DNA from: Deltaproteobacteria bacterium
GTDB lineage: Bacteria > Desulfobacterota > Desulfobacteria > Desulfobacterales > ETH-SRB1
Length of the DNA: 33,401 nucleotides
Direction of reading: 5' to 3'
Assembly (NCBI GenBank): GCA_030272815.1
Contig: JAJSZT010000038.1
Location: 1 to 33,401, forward strand
Every line of letters begins with the position of its first letter. The first letter of the stretch is position 1. This document shows, piece by piece, positions 8,307-16,292 of this stretch. The position numbers and the translations under genes were made by a program. The notes under the pieces were generated by a model. It ran no database searches. It was not told the origin of the DNA and worked only from the letters and a program-made list of their open reading frames with translations.

Positions 8307-8750
8307 TCACGGCCTTAGCATATTAAAACCTGTCTGTGCTTCAAAAACACGAACGCCTGTACTGTCTATCAGCTCGAATAATATTACTTCCATTATATGC
8401 CAAACCTTTACACCGTTTCGCACACAACCAGTCACGGTCAATTCCTTTCTACCGCATGCTATGTGCATATGAAGCACGGGATTACCCTTTTCATCAGGAA
8501 AAAGCGTTCCGGTTCCCGCTATCTCATAGACATTTTCAAGCATATGCTCCATTGGAGAAACAGGTTTAGATCTTCCCTCTTCCGGCCCGACAATAAGTTT
8601 ACTTCCTGTATCAGCACCTCCAACTGCTATTAAAGCAGCGGCTTTGATGGACTGCTCACGGGCAAACCTCTCAATTTCTTCATGAAGAATATCTCCGTCC
8701 TCAAGGCGTATAACAAAAGTACGCCCCTGCCTGGCCTGTGAAAATTTCAT
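8307..8750 (-). CDS. PPC-domain (DUF296) protein
   Basis: The product has 147 residues, an ATG start and a strong GGAGAG SD. The whole protein is one PPC/DUF296 domain: N-terminal RLEDGDILHEEI, central AVGGAD, and the metal-binding HMHIACGR motif (H94, H96) near residues 94-101. In plants this domain is fused to AT-hooks, but bacterial single-domain versions are compact trimeric proteins of uncertain role, often called DNA-binding. It sits directly upstream of pckA in the same direction, so it may be co-regulated with central carbon metabolism. A DNA-binding function is family-name inheritance and not supported by a visible DNA-binding motif. Confidence 0.85.
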   Translation of the reverse strand: MKFSQARQGRTFVIRLEDGDILHEEIERFAREQSIKAAALIAVGGADTGSKLIVGPEEGRSKPVSPMEHMLENVYEIAGTGTLFPDEKGNPVLHMHIACGRKELTVTGCVRNGVKVWHIMEVILFELIDSTGVRVFEAQTGFNMLRP

Positions 8751-8763
8751 CGCTCTCCAACCT

Positions 8764-8789
8764 TGAACTGTGAACCGTGAACGGTTACA
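8764..8789. repeat. Short CCGTTCACGG palindromic repeat, copy C
   Basis: GTAACCGTTCACGGTTCACAG (read on the minus strand) is the palindromic core shared with copies A and B. It lies in the 55-bp gap between the aminotransferase stop and the DUF296 start, where it could fold in the nascent RNA. Confidence 0.5.
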
Positions 8790-8805
8790 TTATTTGAAAC
8801 AGCCA

Positions 8806-10107
8806 TTATGCCGAACTCAAATATGTCCTTATACTGTCAGCAATGGCTTCCCATGTCCACTTGCGTTTTTCATCATCCGTTTCCAGAAGAGTTACGCGAA
8901 AGCCCTTTCTTGTGCAGCAGAAGCCCGTTAAAGGAACGACGCATATTCCTCTAGAGCCAAGCAGATAATAGACAAAACGTTTATCTACCTCTACGTCTTT
9001 TACTTTTTCTTCTACAAACTCTTTTGCCATAGGGTTTTCTATGGGCAATGTCTGATTTTCGTTTAAGATATTATCGTTAAACACTATGGACATATAGAAT
9101 GCGCCTTTAGGCTTTACTACATGTATGCCGTCAACTTTAGAAAATATTTCCCAGGCCTCCTGAGCGCGATGCTCAAAAACTTTTTTTCGCTTATCCAGAT
9201 GTTCCACATATCTTGGGTCACCCATAATTAGGGGTATTGAATATTGAGGCAGGCTGGTTGAACATACTTCAAGCATTTTTGCATTTATCAGGCTGTTAAT
9301 ATACCTCTGAAAGTCATAATTTGTATCCTGATTAAAAACTTCTATCCAGCCGCATCTGCTTCCAGGCCATGGGTATTCTTTGGATATTCCGTGCAATGCC
9401 ATTCCAGGAACATCGCTTATCACCTCGCTCAAGTGCACCATTTCACATCCATTATAAACAATGTTTGCATATATTTCATCGGATATAATAAATATCTGAT
9501 ATCTTTTAGCTATATCCACAATTTTTTCAAGAACAGAGCGAGGATAAACCGCACCTGTCGGATTATCCGGATTTATATAAAGGATACCTGCAATTGAATC
9601 ATTATATTTAATCTTATTTTCAAGGTCCTCGAGATCCGGCATCCACTCGTTTTCAGGATCCAGATTGTAAGTCAGGTGTCCATAGCCGGAATGGGCCGCT
9701 TCGGCCGACGAATGGGTGGAATACGCCGGTGAAGGACCGATTACTCTCGCTTCTCTTCTGAGAAAACCGAATATTTTGGCAACAGCATCACCAAGGCCAT
9801 TGAAGAAAATAATATCATTTGCTGTTACCTGATAACTGCCGCGCTTATTCACACGCTCAGCAAGAAACTCACGAGTTTCTAAAACTCCCTGAGTGGCTAC
9901 ATAGCCATAAGTTATATCATCTGATACCAGCTTTATTATGGCATCCTTTATCCACTGGGGCATTTTTTCCCCTTTCTGAATAGGATCCCCAATATTTTCC
10001 CAGGTAATATCAACCCCCATATTCATAAGTTCCTGGGCAACAGCAACTATTGCCCTTATCTCATAGGTTAATTTTCCCCAGCCAACATGTTCAATATTTC
10101 TTCTCAT
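8806..10107 (-). CDS. PLP-dependent class I/II aminotransferase
   Basis: The product has 433 residues from the ATG at 10107, which lies 4 bp after the J-domain gene stop and downstream of an AGGAGAGAAG purine-rich SD; the longer open frame to 10242 only overlaps that gene and should be ignored. Fold-type I aminotransferase signatures are NPDNPTG (179-185), ISDEIY with D210 and Y213 contacting PLP, SKEYPWPGSRCG with Schiff-base K243 and R251, and a C-terminal substrate-binding Arg region (RKGFRVTLL). It is closest in feel to the AlaA/aspartate-aminotransferase-like group. The amino-acid substrate cannot be fixed from sequence. It forms a two-gene unit with the J-domain protein. Confidence 0.9.
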   Translation of the reverse strand: MRRNIEHVGWGKLTYEIRAIVAVAQELMNMGVDITWENIGDPIQKGEKMPQWIKDAIIKLVSDDITYGYVATQGVLETREFLAERVNKRGSYQVTANDIIFFNGLGDAVAKIFGFLRREARVIGPSPAYSTHSSAEAAHSGYGHLTYNLDPENEWMPDLEDLENKIKYNDSIAGILYINPDNPTGAVYPRSVLEKIVDIAKRYQIFIISDEIYANIVYNGCEMVHLSEVISDVPGMALHGISKEYPWPGSRCGWIEVFNQDTNYDFQRYINSLINAKMLEVCSTSLPQYSIPLIMGDPRYVEHLDKRKKVFEHRAQEAWEIFSKVDGIHVVKPKGAFYMSIVFNDNILNENQTLPIENPMAKEFVEEKVKDVEVDKRFVYYLLGSRGICVVPLTGFCCTRKGFRVTLLETDDEKRKWTWEAIADSIRTYLSSA

Positions 10108-10111
10108 GGCT

Positions 10112-10429
10112 TTACTTCTCTCCTCCCTTTTTTCCCCACAAAGGGTCATCGCCAAAGCGTTCAAACCACCATTCTTCATCTGAAAGATAATTTTTAACTT
10201 CTTCTTTACTAAAAGAATATTTGTAGTGCTTGCAGTAATCAAGGATAATTCTATATGCGTTAATAATTTTTGCGCTCATTTCGGCACATTCTTCGTTTGG
10301 TGCATTGCACTTATCCGGATGCCATTTTTTGATGAGATTTCTATAGCTGGCTTTAATTTCATCCATTGTTGACCGCTCTGGCAATTCCAGCAGTTTTCTT
10401 GCCTCATAAATTTTTTGATATTTTTTCAT
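10112..10429 (-). CDS. Small J-domain (DnaJ-like) protein
   Basis: The product has 105 residues. Residues 4-70 form a J-domain with the HPD motif (H37-P38-D39 in KKWHPDK) preceded by helix II SYRNLIKK and followed by helix III AKIINAYRIIL. There is no G/F region, zinc-finger or C-terminal substrate domain; instead an acidic, Trp-rich tail ends in EEWWFERFGDDPLWGKK. It probably recruits and stimulates an Hsp70 for one specific task. It is not the general chaperone DnaJ. The start has only a weak SD (AAAGG ~12 nt upstream). The aminotransferase follows after 4 bp, suggesting translational coupling; whether the two proteins interact is unknown. Confidence 0.85.
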   Translation of the reverse strand: MKKYQKIYEARKLLELPERSTMDEIKASYRNLIKKWHPDKCNAPNEECAEMSAKIINAYRIILDYCKHYKYSFSKEEVKNYLSDEEWWFERFGDDPLWGKKGGEK

Positions 10430-10446
10430 TAAATTAGCTGACCTTT

Positions 10447-10452
10447 ATTATA
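10447..10452 (-). promoter_or_regulatory. Candidate -10 element upstream of the J-domain gene
   Basis: A perfect TATAAT on the minus strand lies 18-23 nt before the J-domain ATG, in the 57-bp gap after the HAD gene. No good -35 is visible at 16-18 bp, so it may be weak or activator-dependent. Transcription from it would give a very short leader. Confidence 0.3.
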
Positions 10453-10486
10453 CCAAATTGAACGATTTTTTAATAGCTTATAAGTT

Positions 10487-10957
10487 TTAAAACCTCAAAG
10501 TAGCTATTAAACGTAAAGGATTTAATAGAAGTTCAAGTGCTGAAAATATATCGGTACAAACAACATCGGCTGATAGCAGAGTTTGTATGGCCGCGCCTTC
10601 CTTGAGAACAACTGCAATTCCTATAGCTGCTTCTTTAATCATCAGGCTGTCGTTTCTGCCGTTTCCCATGCAAACTGTGAATTCAGCACCCAGATGTCTA
10701 ACATATTCTAGCTTGCGAACATCTTGTTTGATAGAAGAAATAATCTGAAATTGACAAGAAATACCCTGGAGAAAGGAACTAACGCTTTGAAAGGTATCTG
10801 CCGTAAGTATGTGAACCTGTATGCTGTCTTCAAGAATTTCTAATTTCTCTTTTACTCCAGATATTAACTGCCCATCACAGGCAAGAGTGCCATTATAATC
10901 CAGCACCAAGTGCTTAAGCTTAAAAACCTTGTGCCCCGGCACATCAATTGTAATCAT
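10487..10957 (-). CDS. HAD-superfamily protein, soluble P-type-ATPase-like (COG4087 type)
   Basis: The product has 156 residues. HAD motif I reads DYNGT (D20 nucleophile, with the usual second Asp replaced by N22), motif II is T52 (LTADT) and motifs III/IV read CMGNGRNDSLM (96-106). The DxNGT form, short length and absence of a cap domain match the group of small cytosolic proteins resembling the phosphorylation domain of P-type ATPases. Loss of the second Asp normally disables general acid/base catalysis of phosphatase chemistry, so the physiological reaction is unclear. It is on the same strand as its neighbours; 41 bp separate it from the membrane-protein stop. Confidence 0.75.
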   Translation of the reverse strand: MITIDVPGHKVFKLKHLVLDYNGTLACDGQLISGVKEKLEILEDSIQVHILTADTFQSVSSFLQGISCQFQIISSIKQDVRKLEYVRHLGAEFTVCMGNGRNDSLMIKEAAIGIAVVLKEGAAIQTLLSADVVCTDIFSALELLLNPLRLIATLRF

Positions 10958-10998
10958 TTTAAATTATATCCTCTATATAGATTAACCCAAGTTGAGCG

Positions 10999-11340
10999 TT
11001 AAATATTGTGTAAAATTAATATGCTTATAAAAAGAAAGATCGGAACACCCACTAATGCTATGTATTGCACATTCTTCTTAAATAAACTTGTCATTAACTG
11101 AGCTATGCAGAAACCAACAATAATTACCATGAATGCACTCCACCACTGAGCCACATAGGCAGAGGCAAGTGCGGAACCTGGCAATGAAACAAAGCTGGCA
11201 ATTTTTATCAGGGAAGTATTTTCTTCATACCACCTGCTGATAGGCCAACTTTTAAGCTTAGCATAACGATCATAGGAAAGTACAACCCATGAGAAACTGG
11301 CAAGCAACGTAAAAACAACTATTATGATGTGAGGTTTCAT
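10999..11340 (-). CDS. Small three-helix membrane protein, unknown
   Basis: The product has 113 residues. Predicted transmembrane segments are near residues 4-22, 58-82 and 92-111, separated by a polar loop (SYDRYAKLKSWPISRWYEENTS split around residues 22-44). No motif reveals a function. Its ATG overlaps the stop of the glycerophosphodiesterase gene (ATGA, 11337-11340), so it is the last gene of the five-gene operon that begins with the transglutaminase. A role in the same envelope process is inferred from that coupling only. Confidence 0.65.
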   Translation of the reverse strand: MKPHIIIVVFTLLASFSWVVLSYDRYAKLKSWPISRWYEENTSLIKIASFVSLPGSALASAYVAQWWSAFMVIIVGFCIAQLMTSLFKKNVQYIALVGVPIFLFISILILHNI

Positions 11341-12044
11341 ATTATGCGATTCTTCTCCTTATCCCCTGACCGCCTGAAGTAGTCCACCAATATACCTGGG
11401 TTATTGCTTCCAATACCATCAACGCCAATATCAACAAAAGCCTTGATAAGATCCGGATCATCGATGTTCCATATAAAAATTTTCAAATCCTTCTTATGGG
11501 ATAATTCAACAAATTCTGCGTCAACAAAAGTATGTTTCATAACCAGTGCATCAGCAAATGCCTGACCTGCAACATTTGTGTCAACAGGGCAGCCAACAAG
11601 AAGTACGCCTGTTTTAATACCGCTATCCATTTCTTTAACGTTTTTTACAAGCCTGTGCCAGAAAGAGATAACATATACATTGTCTTCAAGCCTGTTTCTC
11701 CTTATCTGCTCAACAACAAAGCTTTCCGCACCTTTTTCCTTTAACTCAATAACCAGCTTTATCTTACCATCTATCGAATCCATAACGTCTTGCAGGGTGG
11801 GTATGGTTTCGCTTTTGCCGGCATCATACTTTTTCAGTTCAGATAAAGTATAATTACCAACCGGTCCGGTTCCATTGGTCGTCCTGTCAAGGGTTGAATC
11901 ATGTATTACGACCAATTCTTTGTCCTTGCTCAGGTGCACGTCAATTTCTACAGCATCTACACCAATCTCGATTGCCTTTTTAATTGACAGCAGGGTATTC
12001 TCCGGCTCAAGAGCCGCAGCCCCGCGATGTCCCATTATCATCAT
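11337..12044 (-). CDS. Glycerophosphodiester phosphodiesterase
   Basis: The product has 235 residues from the ATG at 12044, which overlaps the ABC-permease stop as ATGA and has a GAGGGGG SD inside that gene; the longer open frame to 12146 lies in permease coding sequence. GDPD hallmarks are GHRG (H6, R7), EPENT (13-17), VEIDVHLSKD with metal ligands E33 and D35, and VIHD with the catalytic H48. The domain ends with the typical DGIGSNNPG strand. It hydrolyses glycerophosphodiesters from phospholipid turnover to glycerol-3-phosphate and an alcohol. No signal peptide is present, so it acts in the cytosol, perhaps on products handled by the neighbouring ABC transporter. Confidence 0.9.
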   Translation of the reverse strand: MMIMGHRGAAALEPENTLLSIKKAIEIGVDAVEIDVHLSKDKELVVIHDSTLDRTTNGTGPVGNYTLSELKKYDAGKSETIPTLQDVMDSIDGKIKLVIELKEKGAESFVVEQIRRNRLEDNVYVISFWHRLVKNVKEMDSGIKTGVLLVGCPVDTNVAGQAFADALVMKHTFVDAEFVELSHKKDLKIFIWNIDDPDLIKAFVDIGVDGIGSNNPGILVDYFRRSGDKEKNRII

Positions 12045-13726
12045 CTGAAAAACCCCCTCATAAGCCTCTTTTCTCCAAACCTCATTGGCAATATAATCGC
12101 CAGCATGCTTATCAAAAAAGCTGTAAAAAAAGATCCAATTATCCATAACAACTGAAAATAAGACAGGTTCTCATTCCTTATACCTGACATAAAAATGGTG
12201 TAAACAGGACCTGCCTCAAGTACTATTACAGCTCCGATATATGCCGCAGAAATAATCATGAAAACAAGTCCACCAAAACCGGTAACAGTATGTGCTGGGT
12301 TCTCGGAGTTAAAATCCGGATAAGCGGCTCCCAGACCTATTCCAAGTGAAACCACGCCAGGAGTCAAGAAAAAAAGAGTTATTATAGAAAGATACATCAT
12401 AAAAGGAGTAACATTTAAAAGCAAATTGGTCACAACAATCAGTATTTCCGATAGAATCAACAAAGGGAAAAGATATATAAAAAACTTAATCCACAAAAAA
12501 GTCCTAAGTGGAATGGGAGCTGATCGAACAATCCAGAAAGAACTTCCCTCAATACTTATTGACGGAAAGGCAAAACGCGCCGTAACCGATATTAGGACAA
12601 AGGCGGCAAGGGCAACATTGAGAAACGAAAGCAGGTTTTGAAGATAAACGCTTTTTATGGGTGATTGTTCAATGGGAAGCACGGAAAAATTATAAGTGTA
12701 AATTACAATGAGCGCTCCTATGAGAAAAATCTGAGACCACTGTGCCTGGTCCCTTAAAAAAGTCTTTATCTCTTTTACTACAAAAGACTTTGTCGGACCG
12801 GACAAAAAAGAAAATAATTTGTCAAGCCGCTCTTTTTTATGCTGGAAAGGCCGCGCCATTGATGCTTGTGATTTGGAAAATCCCTTGAAATAAATGGCCC
12901 TGGCGATCAGAATGCTTGAAAATATAAGAAACGCAGCACAGCTCATTGATAAAGCAACATTAAACAGCGAACAACTTGCGTCTCCTATAAGAGCAGCTTT
13001 AAGGCTGTCAAAAGCCCAGGTGCTTGGAAGTAGAGGATAAGACGGAGCGCTTAAATTATTCAGATAACTAAGAAGTGATGCAAAATTTTCAGGATTCACG
13101 AGTCTTTCCGGTCTTAAGAGGCGGAAAGTCATATAGAGGATTACAACTAAAACAAGACACAGAAACACAAAAACACTTCTAATACGGCTCGCCGGAAGAA
13201 TAATAACAATCAGCAAAACCATGATAGAGCTTAAAGCCGACGCAATAATGCATAATGGGAAAAGAGTCAGAGCTATGTCTATATAAAAAAAGGGGCCTGC
13301 CTTAAAGACTATTCCATAAGAAATAAAAACCGGTATAGCATAGACCACAACCATCCATGAACTATCAATAGTGCTTTCAATCCACTTTGCAAGAAAAATT
13401 TTTTCGCCTGGCACCGGCAAAGAATGAACAAGAGTAAGATCTTTGCTCATATATAAATTTGACAGAGACGTGAGAATGGAACTGAAAATCAAAAGAGAAA
13501 AAAAGATAAGCAGAACCATGGAAAGAAGCTTGTAGGCAAGTATATTGCCAATGCCCTCTACTCTTTGGAAATACATAAGGACTCGATAACATATGGCAAA
13601 AATACCTGCCCAGAAGCTAATGCCTATGCCTGCAAAGATAATTAACCTTATACTCCTGTCTTTTGCAAACCCCTTGTTTCTAAAAGATAACAAGCGTGGA
13701 TTTAATAGAATGGCTGCCTGTTTCAT
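12041..13726 (-). CDS. ABC transporter permease (ABC-2-like, 12-TM-scale)
   Basis: The product has 561 residues and is dominated by hydrophobic helices. Clear membrane segments include those near 28-48, 70-95, 118-140, 150-180, 185-205, 330-350, 360-380, 410-435, 440-470, 480-510 and 520-550. There is no ATPase motif and no solute-binding domain. Length and layout resemble the large bacterial permeases paired with a single ABC-2-type ATPase. The ATPase gene overlaps its start by 4 bp (13723-13726), which identifies its partner. Cargo is unknown; the operon also carries a periplasm-facing transglutaminase and a GDPD, so an envelope-related substrate is a reasonable guess. Confidence 0.8.
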   Translation of the reverse strand: MKQAAILLNPRLLSFRNKGFAKDRSIRLIIFAGIGISFWAGIFAICYRVLMYFQRVEGIGNILAYKLLSMVLLIFFSLLIFSSILTSLSNLYMSKDLTLVHSLPVPGEKIFLAKWIESTIDSSWMVVVYAIPVFISYGIVFKAGPFFYIDIALTLFPLCIIASALSSIMVLLIVIILPASRIRSVFVFLCLVLVVILYMTFRLLRPERLVNPENFASLLSYLNNLSAPSYPLLPSTWAFDSLKAALIGDASCSLFNVALSMSCAAFLIFSSILIARAIYFKGFSKSQASMARPFQHKKERLDKLFSFLSGPTKSFVVKEIKTFLRDQAQWSQIFLIGALIVIYTYNFSVLPIEQSPIKSVYLQNLLSFLNVALAAFVLISVTARFAFPSISIEGSSFWIVRSAPIPLRTFLWIKFFIYLFPLLILSEILIVVTNLLLNVTPFMMYLSIITLFFLTPGVVSLGIGLGAAYPDFNSENPAHTVTGFGGLVFMIISAAYIGAVIVLEAGPVYTIFMSGIRNENLSYFQLLWIIGSFFTAFLISMLAIILPMRFGEKRLMRGFFR

Positions 13727-14457
13727 AAAGATATTTCTTCCTCTGTAAGCTGGAAAAAAACCTCTTCCAAATCAGCTTCTCCTATTTGTGCCGTATGTTT
13801 CAATTCATTAATTGTCCCTGTTGCAATCAGCTTCCCATTATTTATGATACCTATGCGGTCACAGACATCTTCCGCCAGTCTCAGTGTATGGGTGGACATA
13901 AATATCGTAGTTCCTTTTGCGACAAGACTGCGGAACAGATTTTTCACCATCTTGATACCCCTTGGATCCAGCCCGACCATGGGTTCATCAACGACAATCA
14001 ACAGGGGCTCATGCAGCAAAGCAGCAGACATTATAAGGCGCTGTTTCATGCCATGTGAATAGGATTCTATTAATTCATGAGCACGATCAATAAGAGAAAA
14101 CATGTTTAGAATTTTTTCTGTGTTTTCTAAAAATGCTTCTTCACTTACTTCATAAAGATCTGCCGTAAACTTTAAAAACTCCATACCAGTCAGTTTTTCA
14201 TATAAAAAAGGTCTGTCAGGAATTAAGCCAATCTTCTTTTTTGCCTTCTCAGGCTCTTTTGCCATATCTATTCCGTCTATTATCACGGAACCTTCAGTAG
14301 GCGCCAGCAAACCGCCTATCATCTGTATGGTGGTTGTCTTGCCTGCTCCGTTTGGGCCGATAAATCCAAACAGCTCACCAGAAGATACAGAAAGATTTAA
14401 TATATCAACAGCTTTGATATTTCCGAAATGTTTAGAAAGATTTATCAAATCTATCAT
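13723..14457 (-). CDS. ABC transporter ATP-binding protein
   Basis: The product has 244 residues: one complete nucleotide-binding domain with Walker A GPNGAGKTT (34-42), signature YSHGMKQRL (133-141, a variant of LSGGQ), Walker B LIVVDEP (153-159) with catalytic E158 and the switch His in MSTHTL. The variant signature with SHGMKQR is typical of ABC-2 exporters. The ATG overlaps the transglutaminase stop by one base (TAATG at 14455-14459) and the 3' end overlaps the permease start, so the ATPase, permease and transglutaminase are translated together. It powers the adjacent permease. Confidence 0.92.
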   Translation of the reverse strand: MIDLINLSKHFGNIKAVDILNLSVSSGELFGFIGPNGAGKTTTIQMIGGLLAPTEGSVIIDGIDMAKEPEKAKKKIGLIPDRPFLYEKLTGMEFLKFTADLYEVSEEAFLENTEKILNMFSLIDRAHELIESYSHGMKQRLIMSAALLHEPLLIVVDEPMVGLDPRGIKMVKNLFRSLVAKGTTIFMSTHTLRLAEDVCDRIGIINNGKLIATGTINELKHTAQIGEADLEEVFFQLTEEEISL

Positions 14458-15902
14458 TAAGACTGCTCCAGAATATTAATCTTAACCTTCCCTATAACCT
14501 TAATTAAGTCGATTTGTTTATCAGGTTCTCCTCGTATAAAGCGGATATGAGTCACGTCCGCGGGCATCTGCCCCATGAGAGCATCAACTGTAAGCCAGTC
14601 GCCAAGATAAAGAACATTCCATGCGTGATAGTAAAATCGGCCGTTCATATAAACTAATCCGGTTTCTATCTGAGCTGGAATACTTGCGGCACGGGCCATG
14701 GCAGCCATCAGAACCGCGTGTTCGTTGCAGTCGCCCATTCTATTCCTCAAAGTTTCCAAAGCATTTGGAACTGAAAGAACAGGTCTTTTCTGTATATTTT
14801 CATAAATCCAGCGCATAATTTTCCGAGCTTTTGCAAAAGGAGTGTCGTCCGGCAAAACAATTTCACTGACCTTGCCTTTTATTTCCGGATGGTCGGACTG
14901 GACAAATGGGGTTGGCCTCAAAAATCTCTTTTCGCCGCCCTCAGGGATTTCAACTATTTCAGGAATCTTTTCCTTATTTACAGTCAATATTCCATCCACC
15001 AGGCTCTGTCTTCCCCCGTTTAAAGAAAGATTGTCGTCTATGCCTGATATTTTCAACTTCAGCAAATTAATTTTATCCCGCTGTTTTACAGGGACATCAG
15101 ATACAACTGAAAAAAGCTCAGTTACATCCTGTTCAATGGGCAAATCCAGATCCTTAAGGGCTTCATCTTTACTGACTCTTATAAGCTTAATGCCCATAAA
15201 ACCCTCTTCCGCTACAACACTTCCATCTTCTCCAATCCAGGCTGTCATTGAGGTTCCCATAAAATCAACTGTAACCTTATCTGTATTTTGCTTTTTACCC
15301 ATAACTTCCATGGACTCACTTCCATGCATAGTGATTCTAACAGGCCGCAAACCCATTGAGGCCGGATCAAACACAAAAAAAGTTCTGGTCTGATTCTTTT
15401 CAAGCCCGGATGCCCATGCTGCGTCCAATATTCCGGCTGTCAGATAAAGATTGTTTTCTAATAAAATTTCAAATTTCTGTTCACCCTCACTAATAATGAG
15501 TTTATTCCCTTCAACCTTACCACTTGCTTTGAAATTAAACATGCTTGACCTGAGATTGAATTGAAATGATGATAAGGAAAAATCGGAGTGCAACTCGGCA
15601 TTTGTATGGATAGAAATATCCTGCACCATGCCCATTGTATTGACCCTCATGTAAGTAAACTCAAATAGATTAAATCCGTTTTCTTTGGAGGTAAAGCGGC
15701 GAAGGGAATATCCTATCTTTTTATCCTGTTGCAGGATATTCATCCAGAATTCTTTTTCAGATATTAACTTATTTCCCGAGAGTACAAAAGAGGTATCTTT
15801 GTGAAAAAAACCAAGGCGGAAGGCTAATAGAAACATAAAGAGCAAACCGCAGAATACAACTGCAATCCAAACCAGTTCAACTCTCTTAAAGTGGGTTCTC
15901 AT
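14457..15902 (-). CDS. Membrane-anchored transglutaminase-like protein
   Basis: The product has 481 residues from the ATG at 15902; a TTG two codons earlier is less likely. One N-terminal transmembrane helix (about 10-30) anchors a large extracytoplasmic part. The transglutaminase-core domain is C-terminal with a complete Cys-His-Asp triad: C392 in GDCNEH, H426 in YYHAWN and D440 in LTVDALMGQ. The preceding ~330 residues are beta-rich without a motif I know. Such proteins can act as peptidases, cross-linkers or protein-assembly factors. It heads the operon with the ABC ATPase, permease and GDPD. A MITE-like element lies about 60 bp upstream of the start and may have altered the promoter. Confidence 0.82.
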   Translation of the reverse strand: MRTHFKRVELVWIAVVFCGLLFMFLLAFRLGFFHKDTSFVLSGNKLISEKEFWMNILQQDKKIGYSLRRFTSKENGFNLFEFTYMRVNTMGMVQDISIHTNAELHSDFSLSSFQFNLRSSMFNFKASGKVEGNKLIISEGEQKFEILLENNLYLTAGILDAAWASGLEKNQTRTFFVFDPASMGLRPVRITMHGSESMEVMGKKQNTDKVTVDFMGTSMTAWIGEDGSVVAEEGFMGIKLIRVSKDEALKDLDLPIEQDVTELFSVVSDVPVKQRDKINLLKLKISGIDDNLSLNGGRQSLVDGILTVNKEKIPEIVEIPEGGEKRFLRPTPFVQSDHPEIKGKVSEIVLPDDTPFAKARKIMRWIYENIQKRPVLSVPNALETLRNRMGDCNEHAVLMAAMARAASIPAQIETGLVYMNGRFYYHAWNVLYLGDWLTVDALMGQMPADVTHIRFIRGEPDKQIDLIKVIGKVKINILEQS

Positions 15903-15960
15903 ATGCAATCCAAAATTATCAGCAATGCAAACCGCAGATTAACTACACCCAAGGCTGAAC

Positions 15961-16124
15961 GAGACCTTTGCAAAACGCCCCCTTTTGCCCAAATAGCGCT
16001 AAAGCTTCACTTCGTGCCGGCGTCAGACTTAAATTTTAAGCCTCAAAATACTCAATGTATTCCTGCATTTAAAATTTTCGCCTTCCTTGAACTTGAACAA
16101 AATTGAACATTTTTCAAAGGTCTC
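15961..16124. mobile_element. Second type of MITE-like element (GAGACCTTTG ends)
   Basis: GAGACCTTTGCAAAA at 15961-15975 is the inverted match of TTTTTCAAAGGTCTC at 16110-16124 (one mismatch). Outside these, weaker complementarity continues (ACACC...GGCT on the left against the complement of the sequence up to ~16150), so the true ends may be wider. The ~164-bp interior has no open frame of note and no transposase. It fills the non-coding stretch between the transglutaminase start and the PurF-like gene (15903-16292). No clear target duplication could be seen. Confidence 0.55.
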
Positions 16125-16187
16125 TGAGCGTAGGCTTTAGGTGTGTGTGATACATTCAAAACAGGAAACTGACTGAGCGCATTATAG

Positions 16188-16287
16188 ATCGTTAAGAAAG
16201 AACTTTGCAGGATCTTGTAATTGTTTATTAAGAACTTGTTGAACTCTTACTGTTGTTTATAGTCAGAGCAGGTTCTTTCTTTACGAT
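16188..16287. repeat. Inverted repeat downstream of the PurF-like gene
   Basis: ATCGTTAAGAAAGAACTTTGC (part of 16188-16208) pairs with the complement of GCAGGTTCTTTCTTTACGAT (16268-16287) with two or three mismatches, enclosing ~59 bp. It begins only 6 bp after the stop of the minus-strand PurF-like gene. The loop is too long for a classic intrinsic terminator; a degenerate insertion element or an mRNA 3' stem is possible. Confidence 0.45.
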
Positions 16288-16292
16288 ATGTA

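Noticed and set aside
10108-10242. N-terminal extension of the aminotransferase
   Set aside because: The added residues lie in another frame of the J-domain gene; the purine-rich SD and family alignment favour ATG 10107.
12045-12146. N-terminal extension of the phosphodiesterase
   Set aside because: It overlaps permease coding sequence; GHRG normally lies within the first ~10 residues, and an SD precedes ATG 12044.
14842-15393. 183-codon plus-strand open frame
   Set aside because: It is antisense to the transglutaminase gene, has Ser/Leu-rich composition typical of complement frames, and has no SD or family motif.
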